DNA of 64,000 bases from Kingdonia uniflora. Taxonomy: Eukaryota; Streptophyta; Magnoliopsida; Ranunculales; Circaeasteraceae. The translations under genes were made by a program, and so were the position numbers. The stretch lies in assembly GCA_014058105.1 (NCBI GenBank), contig JACGCM010001403.1, forward strand, positions 1,049,926-1,113,925, read 5' to 3'. The stretch's first letter is position 1; each line of letters begins with the position of its first letter. A model generated the notes under the pieces. It worked only from the letters and a program-made list of their open reading frames with translations. It made no database searches and was not told the DNA's origin. Of the stretch, positions 53,231-63,805 are shown piece by piece.

Positions 53231-54480
53231 GGAAACCTTTTGTTACTTATCTCGGTCAGGATAACTCATGCAATGGGCCACTACCAGATGATCCACAACA
53301 GCGCAGACACATCATCGAGAATTCAAGCGCTACATAGTCCAACCAAACAACGATCTCTACAAACGCTCAGTTACTGGTCCATACCTCAAATGCCTCTTTA
53401 AGGAACTTGCTGACAACATGCTTTGAGATCTACATGAAGGAATCTGCGGATCCCATACCGCAGGACGAGCTCTTGCTAACAGAACTATTACCCAAGGAGT
53501 GTTCTGGCCAGGGATGTGGAAGCAAGCTAAAGAATACTCAAGGAAATACGATGCATGTCAGCGTTATGGAAATCAAATTTGAGCCCCTGCCCTCGAACCC
53601 CATGCCAGTAAGGTGTACTGGCCATTCAAACGATGGGCACTCGATCTAGTTGGTGAATTCCTCAATACTCCGGGTAATAGGAAATTTCTCCTTGTTGCCA
53701 CGGATTACTTCACTAAATGGGTCGAAGCAGTTCCTCAATGCAAAACTCGAGAATAAGAGGTCATTTCTTTCATTTGGCAGCATATCATTACAAGATTAGG
53801 TTGTCCACATTTGATCCGTATCGATAACGGTCCTCAGTTCGTTGGAGCAAAGGTCGCAGCATTTCTCAACAAACACAATATAATCCATTCTCCATCAAAC
53901 CCATACTACCCCTAGGGAAACGGACAAGCGGAGATCACAAACAAGATCATCATGGATGGTCTTAAAAAGTACCTTATGTTACAAAAGAAGGGCAACTAGA
54001 TACGTGAATTACCTCACGTCTTATGGGCTTATCGAACTACGCCCTGGAAGTCAACACAGTGGTCACCATTTCTGCTTGCCTATGGAACTGAAGCAGTCAT
54101 CCCAATGAAGTACCACCATCCTATGAGAGACCACGAGCTCACATACGAAGAAAATGAGTTCGAATTGGCTTGCAACCTCAATTGGATCGATGAGACACGA
54201 GATCGAGCTATCGCAAATCTTGGTCGATATCATCAAACACTGGCAAATTCATACAACAAACGAGTTCGCACTCGAGAGTTCGCTATCAACGAATGGGTCC
54301 TTCGAGAAATCCTAGATAGCAGAAAAGATCCACATACTGGGAAACTAACAGAAAACTGGGAAGGTCTTTCATGGTCATAGGTCGAACTGGTCTGGGTTCA
54401 TACTATCTCATGACGGAAGTTGGTGACAAAATTCTAAATCCATGGAATACAAGAAGATTAAAGTTATATCGACGCTGAAC
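53231..54480 (+). pseudogene. Element C integrase
   Basis: LHEGICGSHTAGRALANRTI, CDACQRYGNQ, then LDLVGEFLNTPGNRKFLLVA and TDYFTKWVEAVPQ (catalytic Asp block), RIDNGPQFVGAKVAAFL (second Asp), and GNGQAEITNKIIMDGLKK (Glu block). NPWNTRRLKLYRR-type end at about 54475. Frames change several times and TAG codons interrupt it, but the D-D-E residues can still be seen. Confidence 0.86.
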
Positions 54481-54669
54481 AACTTCTCTGTCACTCAGGA
54501 ACGTTCAATCTACCTCGAGATTTCACCTCCAATGTATGTACAAACTTTTTTCAATCAATGAAATCTCTTTTTTATCACAAGAATCCCTACTATACAGTTC
54601 CACTTCATCTCCATCCAAAGGTAAAATCGTAGTTTATCCTAGCTCGATCTCTAAAGGTAAACCACATCC

Positions 54670-55370
54670 AACATTGGTAATGGCATAGATTATACTAGCC
54701 TAACTCCTGAGGATACTTATACATCCAAAGGCGGGGGCCATAACGAACCTCTTAGCCTGAAGATAACAAGCCTAAAGCACAAGTGAGGAAAAAACTTGCT
54801 CGCTGCCACTAAGCTCCAATATCCAATATTGGTAATGGCATAGATAATACTAGCCTAACTCCTGAGGATACTCATACATCCAAAGGCGGGGGCCATAACG
54901 AACCTCTTAGCCTGAAGATAACAAGCCTAAAACACGAGTGAGGAAAAAACTTGCTCGCTGCCACTAAGCTCCAATATCCAATATGGTATTAAGGCATAGA
55001 TAATACTAGCCGAACCCCTGAGGACTTAGAAACCTCTGGGGCTGGGGATATAAAGAGCCTCAGTCTGCGGGATCAGGCCTAAAGCACGAGTGAGACGTTA
55101 CTCGCTGCCGATAAGTCTAACTCTCCAACATGGTATCAAGGCATAAATAATACTAGCTGAACCCCTGAGGAAACACAAATCCGAGGCGGAGGCCATAAAA
55201 AACCTCTTAGCCTGCGGTGACCACCTAAAGTAAGAACAAAGATATTACTAGCTCGCTACCGCTAAGCCCCCCTAAAGTCCAAGGGTTGAAGCACAGATAA
55301 TACTTACTTCTACACCCGCGGACTTCTTCTAATTCAATGGGTCAAACCAGAGAATAACATCTACCGCAGG
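54670..55370 (+). repeat. ~155-bp tandem array (about 4.5 copies), element C
   Basis: The anchor ACTAGCCTAACTCCTGAGG recurs with TAGCC/TAGCT at 54696, 54851, 55007 and 55154, with periods of 155, 156 and 147. Shared text includes AAGGCGGGGGCCATAA, AACCTCTTAGCCTG and TCGCTGCCACTAAG. The first two units are nearly identical, the later ones decayed. It lies at the same place as the 61-bp array of element B but is unrelated in sequence. Confidence 0.9.
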
Positions 55371-55500
55371 TGTGGAAATATTATTTTCTCATATCAGCAT
55401 TTTAAATTACAATGCTTCTCTCAAAGTCCTATATCGAGCACTGAAGCATCAACATCTGCTACATACAAAAGGTACTCGTTATCAGAATTTAAGTCTATTT

Positions 55501-56882
55501 CTTTTTAATTCTACTGGATTTTCTTGATGGGAGAGCAGTCGACCTTCCTCCCACAACAGGAGAAGGTGAGACTGCACTCGAGCTTCCCCCTATTTCAGTC
55601 CAGGATGCCATATATTCTGGAGCTCGTTCAGCAACAAGTTCTCTCCCTCGAGTTATATGTTCAGCCGTCGTGGTCCCAATACCACGATCCATAAACCCAA
55701 TTGGATTTATGCTCGAGATATCGAGTTTACATACACAAGTCCTTCCAGAGAAGCAATCTTGCATCAAATCTCTCTCAACCTGCATGAATTTTATTTCCTC
55801 GACAAAAAATACAGCCAATGCGCTTAATTATCGTTGATGCAAAGCTTCACCATCACATTTTTCTTATTCATGAACTACTAGTTCCTTAAAGGCCTGGTGA
55901 GTAGCAGCAGCGCGCTTGTTATCCTTCAAACGACGAGCTTTCGATTCAGCCAGATCAGCTATTAATTGATCAATACGTTCACTCATCTGCCTTGTAAGAT
56001 CTATCGACTTCTACCGAGAGTTTGTGAGATCAATACGCATATTCTCCACTAACTCTTCTTTTCGATGAAGAAATTCCTTCATCTCTCGACTCCCCTCACA
56101 AGAAGCAATTTCACCATCTCTTTTATCCAATTCAAATTTAAGATCTTTCTGATACTTCATTTCACGTACACGTAATACCCGCTCCGATTCAGAAATTCGA
56201 GCACAGAGTTGATTAATTCTTTCATTCATCTCCTTATCACGTTGCACAACCCTCCTCACATTTCTGCGAGCATGGGCCAACTTGTCCACCAAACTTTTGT
56301 TTTTGGCTTGAACCTCTGCTAAATCAGCCCTGCTTTGAGCCTCTCTCCCATTTAAACGATGTAAATCAGCCTTCAAACGATCTAACCTGGTAATCAAACT
56401 ATCACGTATTTGAGCAGAGTTACGCAATTCTCGATCTTTTCCCACATACTACTGCTCAATTTTTCAACATCAGCCTCAGACGCAGCCAAGTTAGTTCGCG
56501 CAGTATCCAAGTCGATCTCTCTCTTCAACAACTGCTCGTTCATAGTATGAAGATTACATTTCATATCTGATATCTCTTTATTTAACGCTCTAATACGATA
56601 TTCGGCTAACTCAGCCTCGTGCCGAGAACCTGACGCAGCCTTTTCCTTCAACTCAACAAGTTCGCTGGTAAGTTGGTTAGAAGCCAAATCCCTGCTCAAA
56701 ATTATTACAGTCTTATCCTCGACTTGTTTCTTAGCTTCTTCAAGCTTTAAGGAAAGCTTCACATTATCATCTAATCAATATTCATACTGGGAGATCAAAG
56801 CCTCATATTCTTCTGCATACTCAGCATTATACAAAAGAGTCTGCTCTTCTCTCTTTCTAGCAACGTCTAGCTCCTTCTGCAT
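55501..56882 (-). pseudogene. Antisense coiled-coil ORF of element C
   Basis: ATG at 56882 (MQKELDVARKREEQTLLYN). A stop before LDDNVKLSLKLEEAKKQVED, then long heptad-repeat sequence: RALNKEISDMKCNLHTMNEQ, RAQSRADLAEVQAKNKS-like text, ISESERVLRVREMKYQKDLK, FELDKRDGEIAS. A frame change near 56400-56460 and a TAG at about 56010 (before KSIDLTRQMSERIDQLIADL) break it. The C-terminus near 55530 is basic (SRKSSRIKKK). About 460 codons in all. The role is unknown; the coiled coil suggests a structural or RNA-binding accessory protein. Confidence 0.68.
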
Positions 56883-57326
56883 AATAGTTAGCAGGGACTC
56901 ACAACATCAGTACCTAATTGGGAAACAGATCGACAGAAGCATACTGACAAACTTGCAGTACAGACACCTCCAAGCTCGAGACAACCAATACCTCCTTGGC
57001 ATACCGACCACAACAAGTTTTGGTCGCAAGACAGAGTGTGCATACACAAACATCCTGAACTAGAATAAACTTACAAGGTACATATCACTTCTTCTAATAA
57101 ATTTTCGTTCATCTAGTTATTAATTTATCTGAATTATCTAACCTACAATTTAGCAAATGATTTTTTCTCCACTTCAAGCAAACCCTCTAAGTCCACAACT
57201 CTGTGGCGCGAGCTTTTTATCTCCTACAATACGGAGTTTCATAAGCAAAATGTTGTTGGCATCAAGCTGCAATAAAATATTACAAAGCTCGAGTTTATGT
57301 TTTACAACCAATGTTACATTACACGA

Positions 57327-59236
57327 TCATCCTACCTGATAAATAGTTTCCTGATTATCGGCAGAGGTCTTTTCAGCAACATTCAGACCATCCTCCATTT
57401 CTTCAACCTCCTCTTCATCCATAATTTCCTTCTCCTCATAATTCCCTTTGCTAAATGCCATAATCTCCGCCTTTGTATACCTCAGCTGGTAGAGCTTCCT
57501 TGCAAGGTTGTCCCGAGAAGTAGCAGACGCGGTAACTAATCGCTTCGCTTCAGCTACACTTTTAGCCCTAACTTCCTTCGGCTTTAGGGCAGCAGCTTCC
57601 CTTTCTTTCTCCAGCTTCAACTGGAAAGCTTCTCTCTCCCGAGTCAGGTTCTTTTTAAATTGGTTTTTCTCTCCCTCGCGCTGGGAAATCTTCTTTTCTA
57701 GCTCAATCGGCCTATCCTGGAAACCAAGCTGAACTCCCCTCAGAACACGAGCAAACTGCAAAAAGAAATAAGTCAACTCGAGCAACAAAACATCTCGACA
57801 AAACCAACTATTTACTAACCTTCAAAAACTCATCATCCACAACAGCAACCATCTTCTTTCGCGCTTTAGCTCGACATTGTTCCTCCAGGAGACCGGCTTC
57901 AACCTCAAAGCGCGGCCTCAAATCCGCTCCCTCAGCGATCTTATCACTTTCCTCTAGCACCACCTGCGACTTTGTGGGAGAAGTTACCTTCCTCCTCTTA
58001 CTGTTATCACCCACATTGTCCGACGTACCAGAACGAGAAGCAGCCCCCCTTTTTACGGCCTTCCTCTTCGCCAGGTTCCGTACAACAGTGCTAGAGGCAG
58101 TGGCCATGTCCACTAGCCTATCTGGCATTTTATTGAGCCGGGCGAGCTTCAAAGCTGTATTAAGTTCAGGAGTTGACAATTTCTCTTCCATAGAGCCTAG
58201 AGTTTTTCCAGCCATTCTCCTCTTCGCTTGAGATCTCTTGACCTTGTCGTCCTTACTAGCTACCCTTTTGAACCTACTTATCTCTAACTCTTTGAGAACA
58301 GTTTTGAGCTCAGTGCCTTCCCGGCAACGGTGTCTATAAAAGATTCCTTCCTCGAAACTTTGTAATTAATTCTTGCATAAAAAATCGGCAACGTAAGATA
58401 CAAATCAACTATAGAAATATAGTTCAACATACAAATGATAGTTCAATTTTCAATGGTATACTTACCCTTTGTTATAGTTCTATTATTAAGTTCTAGGGGT
58501 TCCTCATTAGACCGCTGAAGACATTTACCAGACACCCATAAAAGGTTGTCGTTCTACACTCGCCCTGCTGACATGCCGAATAAGCATGGTCTTGAAGAAC
58601 TAGAAGAGAGATATGCACCATCAGTTACTGTGACATATTTCACATCATAATACTCCAAAAAATCCTTGGCAGTAATCCTCCTCTCACTACCAGATGCAAC
58701 CCATCTCTCATTAAGGGTTTCGCATACAAGGATAACTTCCCAAAAATTACAATTCAATTGTGCCGGGCAAGCCCCAATCATATTCATAACACTCTTAGCC
58801 AAATTGCTCAAAGGCAACGTCAACCCATAGTCAAACTGGGCTAAATAGCAACAAAACCCATCAGTTCGATTATCCTTCACCACGCCTTGAACGTACTCCA
58901 AGGTTACTTCGTCCCCCAAACGCCTACACTTCTTTTCTTTAGCCAAATCAGGCAGCAAATACAGGTAATCCCCTCCTTGACTGAGACTGCAGTCCTAAAG
59001 AAATTACCCCTTTATCCGAAGGCGTGCCCCCAAATCCCATCTATACTACTTTTGGCCTTACAGAACTCCCAAAACCGACTAGAACCTGTTGGGTACTCCA
59101 CTCGCGAACCCTTCAGGTGAGGCCAATCTACCAATTCGGCTACAGTATACTCCTCATCCCCTACTCTAATGACGGGAGATAAATGCCCTACGAGGTCTAC
59201 TTCATCAGCCTTTGCACAACTGAAAGTCGAAGCCAT
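57327..59236 (-). pseudogene. Antisense Transposase_28-like protein of element C
   Basis: ATG at 59236 (MASTFSCAKADEVDLVGHLS). After a frame break near 59010 comes GDYLYLLPDLAKEKKCRRLG, then DGFCCYLAQFDYGLTLPLSN and IGACPAQLNCNFWEVILVCE, the pattern of the plant Transposase_28 family. It continues ITAKDFLEYYDVKYV. A second frame starts MAGKTLGSMEEKLSTPELNT at 58215 with a basic region (SKRRKVTSP, a nuclear signal). A third (57788-57327) is coiled coil ending YTKAEIMAFSKGNYEEKEIM and an acidic tail. The breaks could be introns or mutations. Such ORFs, opposite to pol, are known in Tat-type elements; function unknown. Confidence 0.72.
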
Positions 59237-59504
59237 ACTTATCTATAGTAAAGGGTCTACTTTACAAGACGCTGGTCCAACAAAACCTACAGATAGGTCG
59301 AGGTATATATATCAATTTTTATCTCGCAGTACTAGATCACATCTACAATCCAAAACTGTGACAAAACGATTTGTATCGCCCCACAGTCATTATTCCCATT
59401 GTTATTTTTATTTTATTTTTTGTGTTTGGGTAGGGATTACATCCTTATCCCGACACAATAAAGATTTTTATACAAAAACTCTTGTAAACCTAAAGACAGA
59501 CTTA

Positions 59505-59959
59505 CCTTCAGCACCTGAGTGAGAGTCTACAGCGTTAGTCCGCACCAGTTTGCTTAATTCTTATAACTTCTTCAAAACCTCCTCGATCTCAGCCTCCTCT
59601 CGTAGTTTGTAATTGAGACTCCTAATCACTTCTTTCCTCTTATCCTTTCCTCCTTCGGCGGTAATGGAATCGTCAGTTGAGATCTCTATCTCTCTAACCC
59701 TTATCTTCTTTTTCTAGTTTTTTGTATTTGGAAACGGAAGAGAGGGGGTACTTATGCACCTTTCCCCGAACCGCTGGCGATTTAGAGTTTTCCAATAAGT
59801 AGTCCTCGATTCCTGAACCGGGCCGTCTGTTCGTCTGAACCTATCAGACGTGTCATACCGCTTCGGTGAAAACACCTTCCCATCATTGTACCAAATATTA
59901 TACTTTAGCGTATCTCTCAGCCTCTTGGTCCCACTCTTTTCACAATACCCCAAACTCAT
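59505..59959 (-). pseudogene. Second small antisense ORF of element C
   Basis: ATG at 59959 (MSLGYCEKSGTKRLRDTLKY), basic, to a TAG near 59716, then continuing in the same frame KKKIRVREIEISTDDSITAE and LREEAEIEEVLKKL. No known domain. It lies upstream (in antisense sense) of the Transposase_28-like ORF and could be a 5' exon of the same transcript. Confidence 0.5.
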
Positions 59960-60163
59960 GATTATGAATTTTCTACTTTAAAATTTCACGTACATTTGTT
60001 TGCCCTACTTATACACCTTGACTTTGACGTCAATATCAGTTAGCAACACAAATTCAAAAATTCAGTTTCAGCAGCAATCCTAGTCATAGCCTATTTTCAT
60101 GAACGTAGTTTTCTTCAAGTAAATTCGGGTAATTTCATTTCAAAAATTCAAAAAATACAATAG

Positions 60164-60543
60164 TCAATCACTCCAATCCCTAAGATACTTGTATTTGAAG
60201 CAACCAATGTGCCCAACAACACCACAAGCTTTCAGTAGCCCTGAGGCAATATCCCTATCCTCATTGATGATCTTCTCCCTGACCATCATCAGGACGAACT
60301 TTTTACGATCTTTAACAGACCGCCAATAGGTACGCATGGACTCAGACCAGTACACACGGTTCATTTCCTCGCCCCTTTCTACATCAGTCTTACCCTCGTA
60401 GTTCGCTCGGGTTTCGAGCAGAACCGCATCATAACCTTGCTGCCCAAAAACAACTTCCCTTATTTCATCAATCTTGAATGCTCAACGCAAATCGTTCAAC
60501 ACACGCACTTCAACAGCCCTCTGAGAACGAGTCTTCACCATTT
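60164..60543 (-). pseudogene. First small antisense ORF of element C (~126 codons)
   Basis: ATG at 60543 (MVKTRSQRAVEVRVLNDLR), one TGA, then AFKIDEIREVVFGQQGYDAV, MNRVYWSESMRTYWRSVKD and FVLMMVREKIINEDRDIASG, ending YLRDWSD. A single stop in 126 codons suggests recent coding. No family recognised. Confidence 0.5.
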
Positions 60544-61127
60544 TTTATGAATAAACCTTCTTAGAGAACAAGTCATACTTTATACTGTTCAGTTAACAGG
60601 ACTAATTTTTCAAGTGACTATACGCAACGTATTTCTATTTCTATAGCCCACTCTTCCGAGTTCGAACTACTTACTATTATCTTTCATGCTTAATCGAGCT
60701 CTCTAAGTTTATATTTCGAGCTTTATGTTTACATCTGTTAAGCTCGATTCTTACGAGGTATGATAAGGTATATGTATCCTACAAATTCACTCTCATATTA
60801 TGTACAACTTGATGACATGTCAACTATTTCTGCTTTTGCAAGTAAGAAGGAAACAAAAATATTTTTTTTTTTATTACGCTTAAATTTATTATTTTTTATT
60901 TTATTATCTAACAATTTAGTTACAGGCCTACCCCTACAGCGTTGCTTTTCGAAGCTCGATATTTCAAATACTTTCTCAACACGAGGACAGGTCTCTAGTT
61001 CTTTTCTCGTTGCCAAGATAATGTGATCTTCTAGAGAAACCTCAGCCACAACTCGAAATTACAAGCCTGCAACAGGTCAAGCACCTTTTTCCCCTTCATT
61101 TTTCTGCAGAAGAATAAAGAAAAGACG

Positions 61128-61580
61128 ATGGTGCCGAAAGAAGAGATCCATCTTCCACCTCCACCACCGCCGTCTCTCCTCCTTATCCCCACTAACCCGG
61201 AGTTCGTAGAGATTAAAAAGGACTCCTACCTTAGAAATCATAATGTCATTAGAGACCAGGGTTTTGCATCGTATACACCCCGGCCACTAAATCGGACGCT
61301 ACATAATACCCGAAAATATTTCAAACAACACAACCTTAACAAAACAGCAAAAGGGAGTCTCCCTACTCTGATAACCACAAAACCATATCCTGAATCCCTC
61401 CATGATGAAAGAAAACCGGGTATGATACACTTGATTCCTCATCTTAACCATGATTTTGCAAAGGTATGCTTCCAAAAAACTCATTTTTTTCTCACCCTAC
61501 AAAACAGACATGTTTGTTTTTCTCTGCAGCGAAGATGTGTTGCAGGTTATTCAGCAATCAAATCTGACCACTATTTATAG
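61128..61580 (+). CDS. Plus-strand orphan ORF before the 3' LTR of element C (150 aa)
   Basis: ATG at 61128. Starts MVPKEEIHLPPPPPPSLLLI, then a basic region. No domain or signal peptide that can be trusted. It sits between the antisense cassette and the 3' LTR, where the env position would be, but shows no membrane segments. Possibly chance. Confidence 0.3.
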   Translation: MVPKEEIHLPPPPPPSLLLIPTNPEFVEIKKDSYLRNHNVIRDQGFASYTPRPLNRTLHNTRKYFKQHNLNKTAKGSLPTLITTKPYPESLHDERKPGMIHLIPHLNHDFAKVCFQKTHFFLTLQNRHVCFSLQRRCVAGYSAIKSDHYL

Positions 61581-61672
61581 CGAAACCCCATTTAATGTCA
61601 GTTATTCCCCAAACAAAGTTTTAGGGGTTTTTCAACTAAAGCCACACGTGACTTCAGTTGCGAGGGGGCGAT

Positions 61673-62238
61673 TGAAGAGACTATCCCTCGAGCTATGGAC
61701 ACTCGACCTCATCTATACCTCGAGCTCCAGAAGACTCGATCTTATCCAGTACCAGACTCAATCTAAACACGTTAACAGTTACAAATCGACCACGAACTCA
61801 AGCAGAACGTGGATCGTCCACAACAGATATAAACAGAACAAGTTAACATACACCTGTCTCCCACGAGCTAGCAGTTCACACTCAACTACCCATGACTCCC
61901 ACTTTAGAAGAAAGTGTTCAAGCACAATGTTAAGCTGAGAACGGGGGTCTAAACGGGCAGAGCTTCTAAGGAGAAGGGGTGGTTGACAGACAATTCTATA
62001 CATACAATTATCTGATCTCGCTATTTTTTCTTAGATTAACTCTTGTAATTGATTCTACCCGCAATAATACTACTTTCACAAAATCCTCCACTCGAGGTCG
62101 TGGGTTTTACCTATTTACAGGTTTCCACGCTAAATCCCATGTGTCAAGTGTTATCTCTTATTTAATTTTTGGCATAGTAGTTTTTGGTGTAAGGATCGAT
62201 TTCAAGCAGTTCGAGCTTTACGAAATCTGGTCCCTACA
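61673..62238 (+). repeat. 3' LTR of element C
   Basis: 566 bp starting TGAAGAGACTATCCC and ending GGTCCCTACA. It is followed at once by PBS TTTGGCGCCGTCTGTGGGAA. Confidence 0.9.
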
Positions 62239-62380
62239 TTTGGCGCCGTCTGTGGGAACACACGATTTTTCTACGTACTTAAGGACCACGATTGATACTC
62301 ATCAGTCGAGTAGTATTCAATTATGGTTCAAACACGTCAATCTTCGGGAGCTCAGCCTGAGTAGTATTCAATTATTGTTG
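62239..62380 (+). mobile_element. Extra PBS, leader and gag start after the 3' LTR
   Basis: 62239-62362 repeats 51754-51877 almost exactly (PBS, leader, ATG at 62323, MVQTRQSSGAQPE). It then breaks at CCTGA and continues with a second copy of GTAGTATTCAATTAT, which is also present 15 bases before the ATG. This shows a second element once followed in tandem and was deleted through a short direct repeat. Confidence 0.8.
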
Positions 62381-62508
62381 CAAACTTGCGATTAATCACT
62401 GATTTCTTTCCCAAATTCGTTTTAATTCTTATGGATCTCTGGGAGATTGAAAGATCCTTCCCTAGGGCTTCAATTTGAGATTAACATGAAGCTCCAACAT
62501 ACGCTGAG

Positions 62509-63500
62509 ATGGCGAAGGAGCAAGAGGGTCGCAGCTGTTCATTTGAGCAACTCCCCACCCCATATATAGAAGAGGGGACTTTCCATCCATCAAAGTGCCA
62601 ACCGAAGCTCATAATAGGGGTTTAAAAAGAAATGGATTCAATCTTGTATGCAGACTGGATCTCCAGAAAATCTCAATTCAGGAAGCAAGGTCCAAAGTGA
62701 TTGATCTCTGGAAACCAAAGGAACCTGCAGATTGATTTCGGTGGGGCAAAGGTTGCATTACCATATTTTGGATAATGAAGAAGATCACAATAATATTTGG
62801 TCAGGAGATCCTTGGGTTATCAGGAAATAGCTTCTTAGATTGTCGTCTTGGAGTCCATTTTTTGATCCAGAGAAGCAAAAGAATTTTCACGCTTTGGTAT
62901 GGGTCAAATTCCCTGGTTTAGGAGTTAAATTCTGGGAAGTTGATACTTTAATGGCGCTTGGGCGTACTTTGGGTACCCCACTACAAATTGATCACTCCGT
63001 CGAAACGATGGAATTTGGATACTTTGCAAAAGTACTCGTTGATATCAATCTTGCGGAGCCAATTCCAAGAAAATTCTAGTGGAAGTAGAAGATAGTGATT
63101 TCTGGCAAAGAGTAGAGCTGGGAGCGACCCCAAAATTCTGCAGTCATTGCAAAATCATTGGAACACACTTTGCGGAATTCAGAGTAATCAAGTAACAAGT
63201 CCAAAGAGTTGAGGAACCAAAGAAGAATCAGCAAGAGATTCCAGCAGCACCTGAAGCTTTATAAGAAGAATCAAAAGAAACTTATGAGAAAAAAAGCAAA
63301 GAGAGGCTCTTAACAAAGGAAACGGCCTTCTTGAAGAAACTGAGGATACAAGTGCGGAGGGCTCAACAAATGTCAAGCCAAATATCAGATGCTAGGTGAC
63401 TAAAGACATGTCTATGCAAAGTCCGTGGAGGTTCTCAAAGACTCAAGAGCAAGGAGGAGAGTACCACTCCGGTTCATCAAGATGCCCTCATTCTACTGAG
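62509..63500 (+). pseudogene. LINE ORF1 (DUF4283 and zinc knuckle), broken
   Basis: ATG at 62509 (MAKEQEGRSCSFEQLPTPYI). 62840-63079 is the clean DUF4283 part: SSWSPFFDPEKQKN, ALVWVKFPGLGVKFWEVDTL and FAKVLVDINLAEPIPRK. Then, after a one-base shift, ILVEVEDSDFWQRVELGATP and FCSHCKIIGTHFAEF, a knuckle whose order GHTFAEC has become GTHFAEF. ORF1 proteins bind LINE RNA. Multiple stops. Confidence 0.78.
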
Positions 63501-63805
63501 AAAGTATAGCAAGTGAAGGAATCGATGCAACTGAATTCACTAGTCCACCCCTAACTTTGAAAGCCCGCATCAATACTTAAAGAAGCTGCTATTATAAAGC
63601 TCCAGTCAGCCTTGAAGTGGGCAGATATGATGGATGATATAGAAAGGGACAAGGCCTTGATTGCTCAAGAAGGAGTCTGGCACAACTCGGCAAAGGATAA
63701 CAATGCCCATTTGAAGAAGGCTACAAAGGAAAAGATTGTGGGATCGGGTGAAAGGAATGGTTATCCAAACACTAGATCAAACAAAAAATATAAAAAAGGT
63801 TTCCA
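63501..63805 (+). other. LINE ORF1 tail / inter-ORF region
   Basis: One short frame (63612-63809) reads charged sequence (KWADMMDDIERDKALIAQEG) that may be the ORF1 C-terminus. Otherwise nothing identified. Confidence 0.45.

Larger units (their letters stand above)
51180..62238 (+). mobile_element. Tat-like gypsy element C, LTR to LTR, with large pol deletion and antisense cassette
   Basis: LTRs are 51180-51753 and 61673-62238, with PBS TTTGGCGCCGTCTGTGGGAA after the first and purine tract TGCGAGGGGGCGA before the second. The interior has a fused gag/RT-end/RNase H frame, second RNase H, integrase, a ~155-bp tandem array (54690-55330) and antisense ORFs from 60543 down to 55501. No clear TSD: the 3' LTR is followed by another PBS and gag start, not by flanking DNA. 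Confidence 0.88.

Noticed and set aside
57508..57732. Plus-strand ORFs at 57157-57732 and 57974-58231
   Set aside because: Shadows of the antisense Transposase_28-like and coiled-coil frames.
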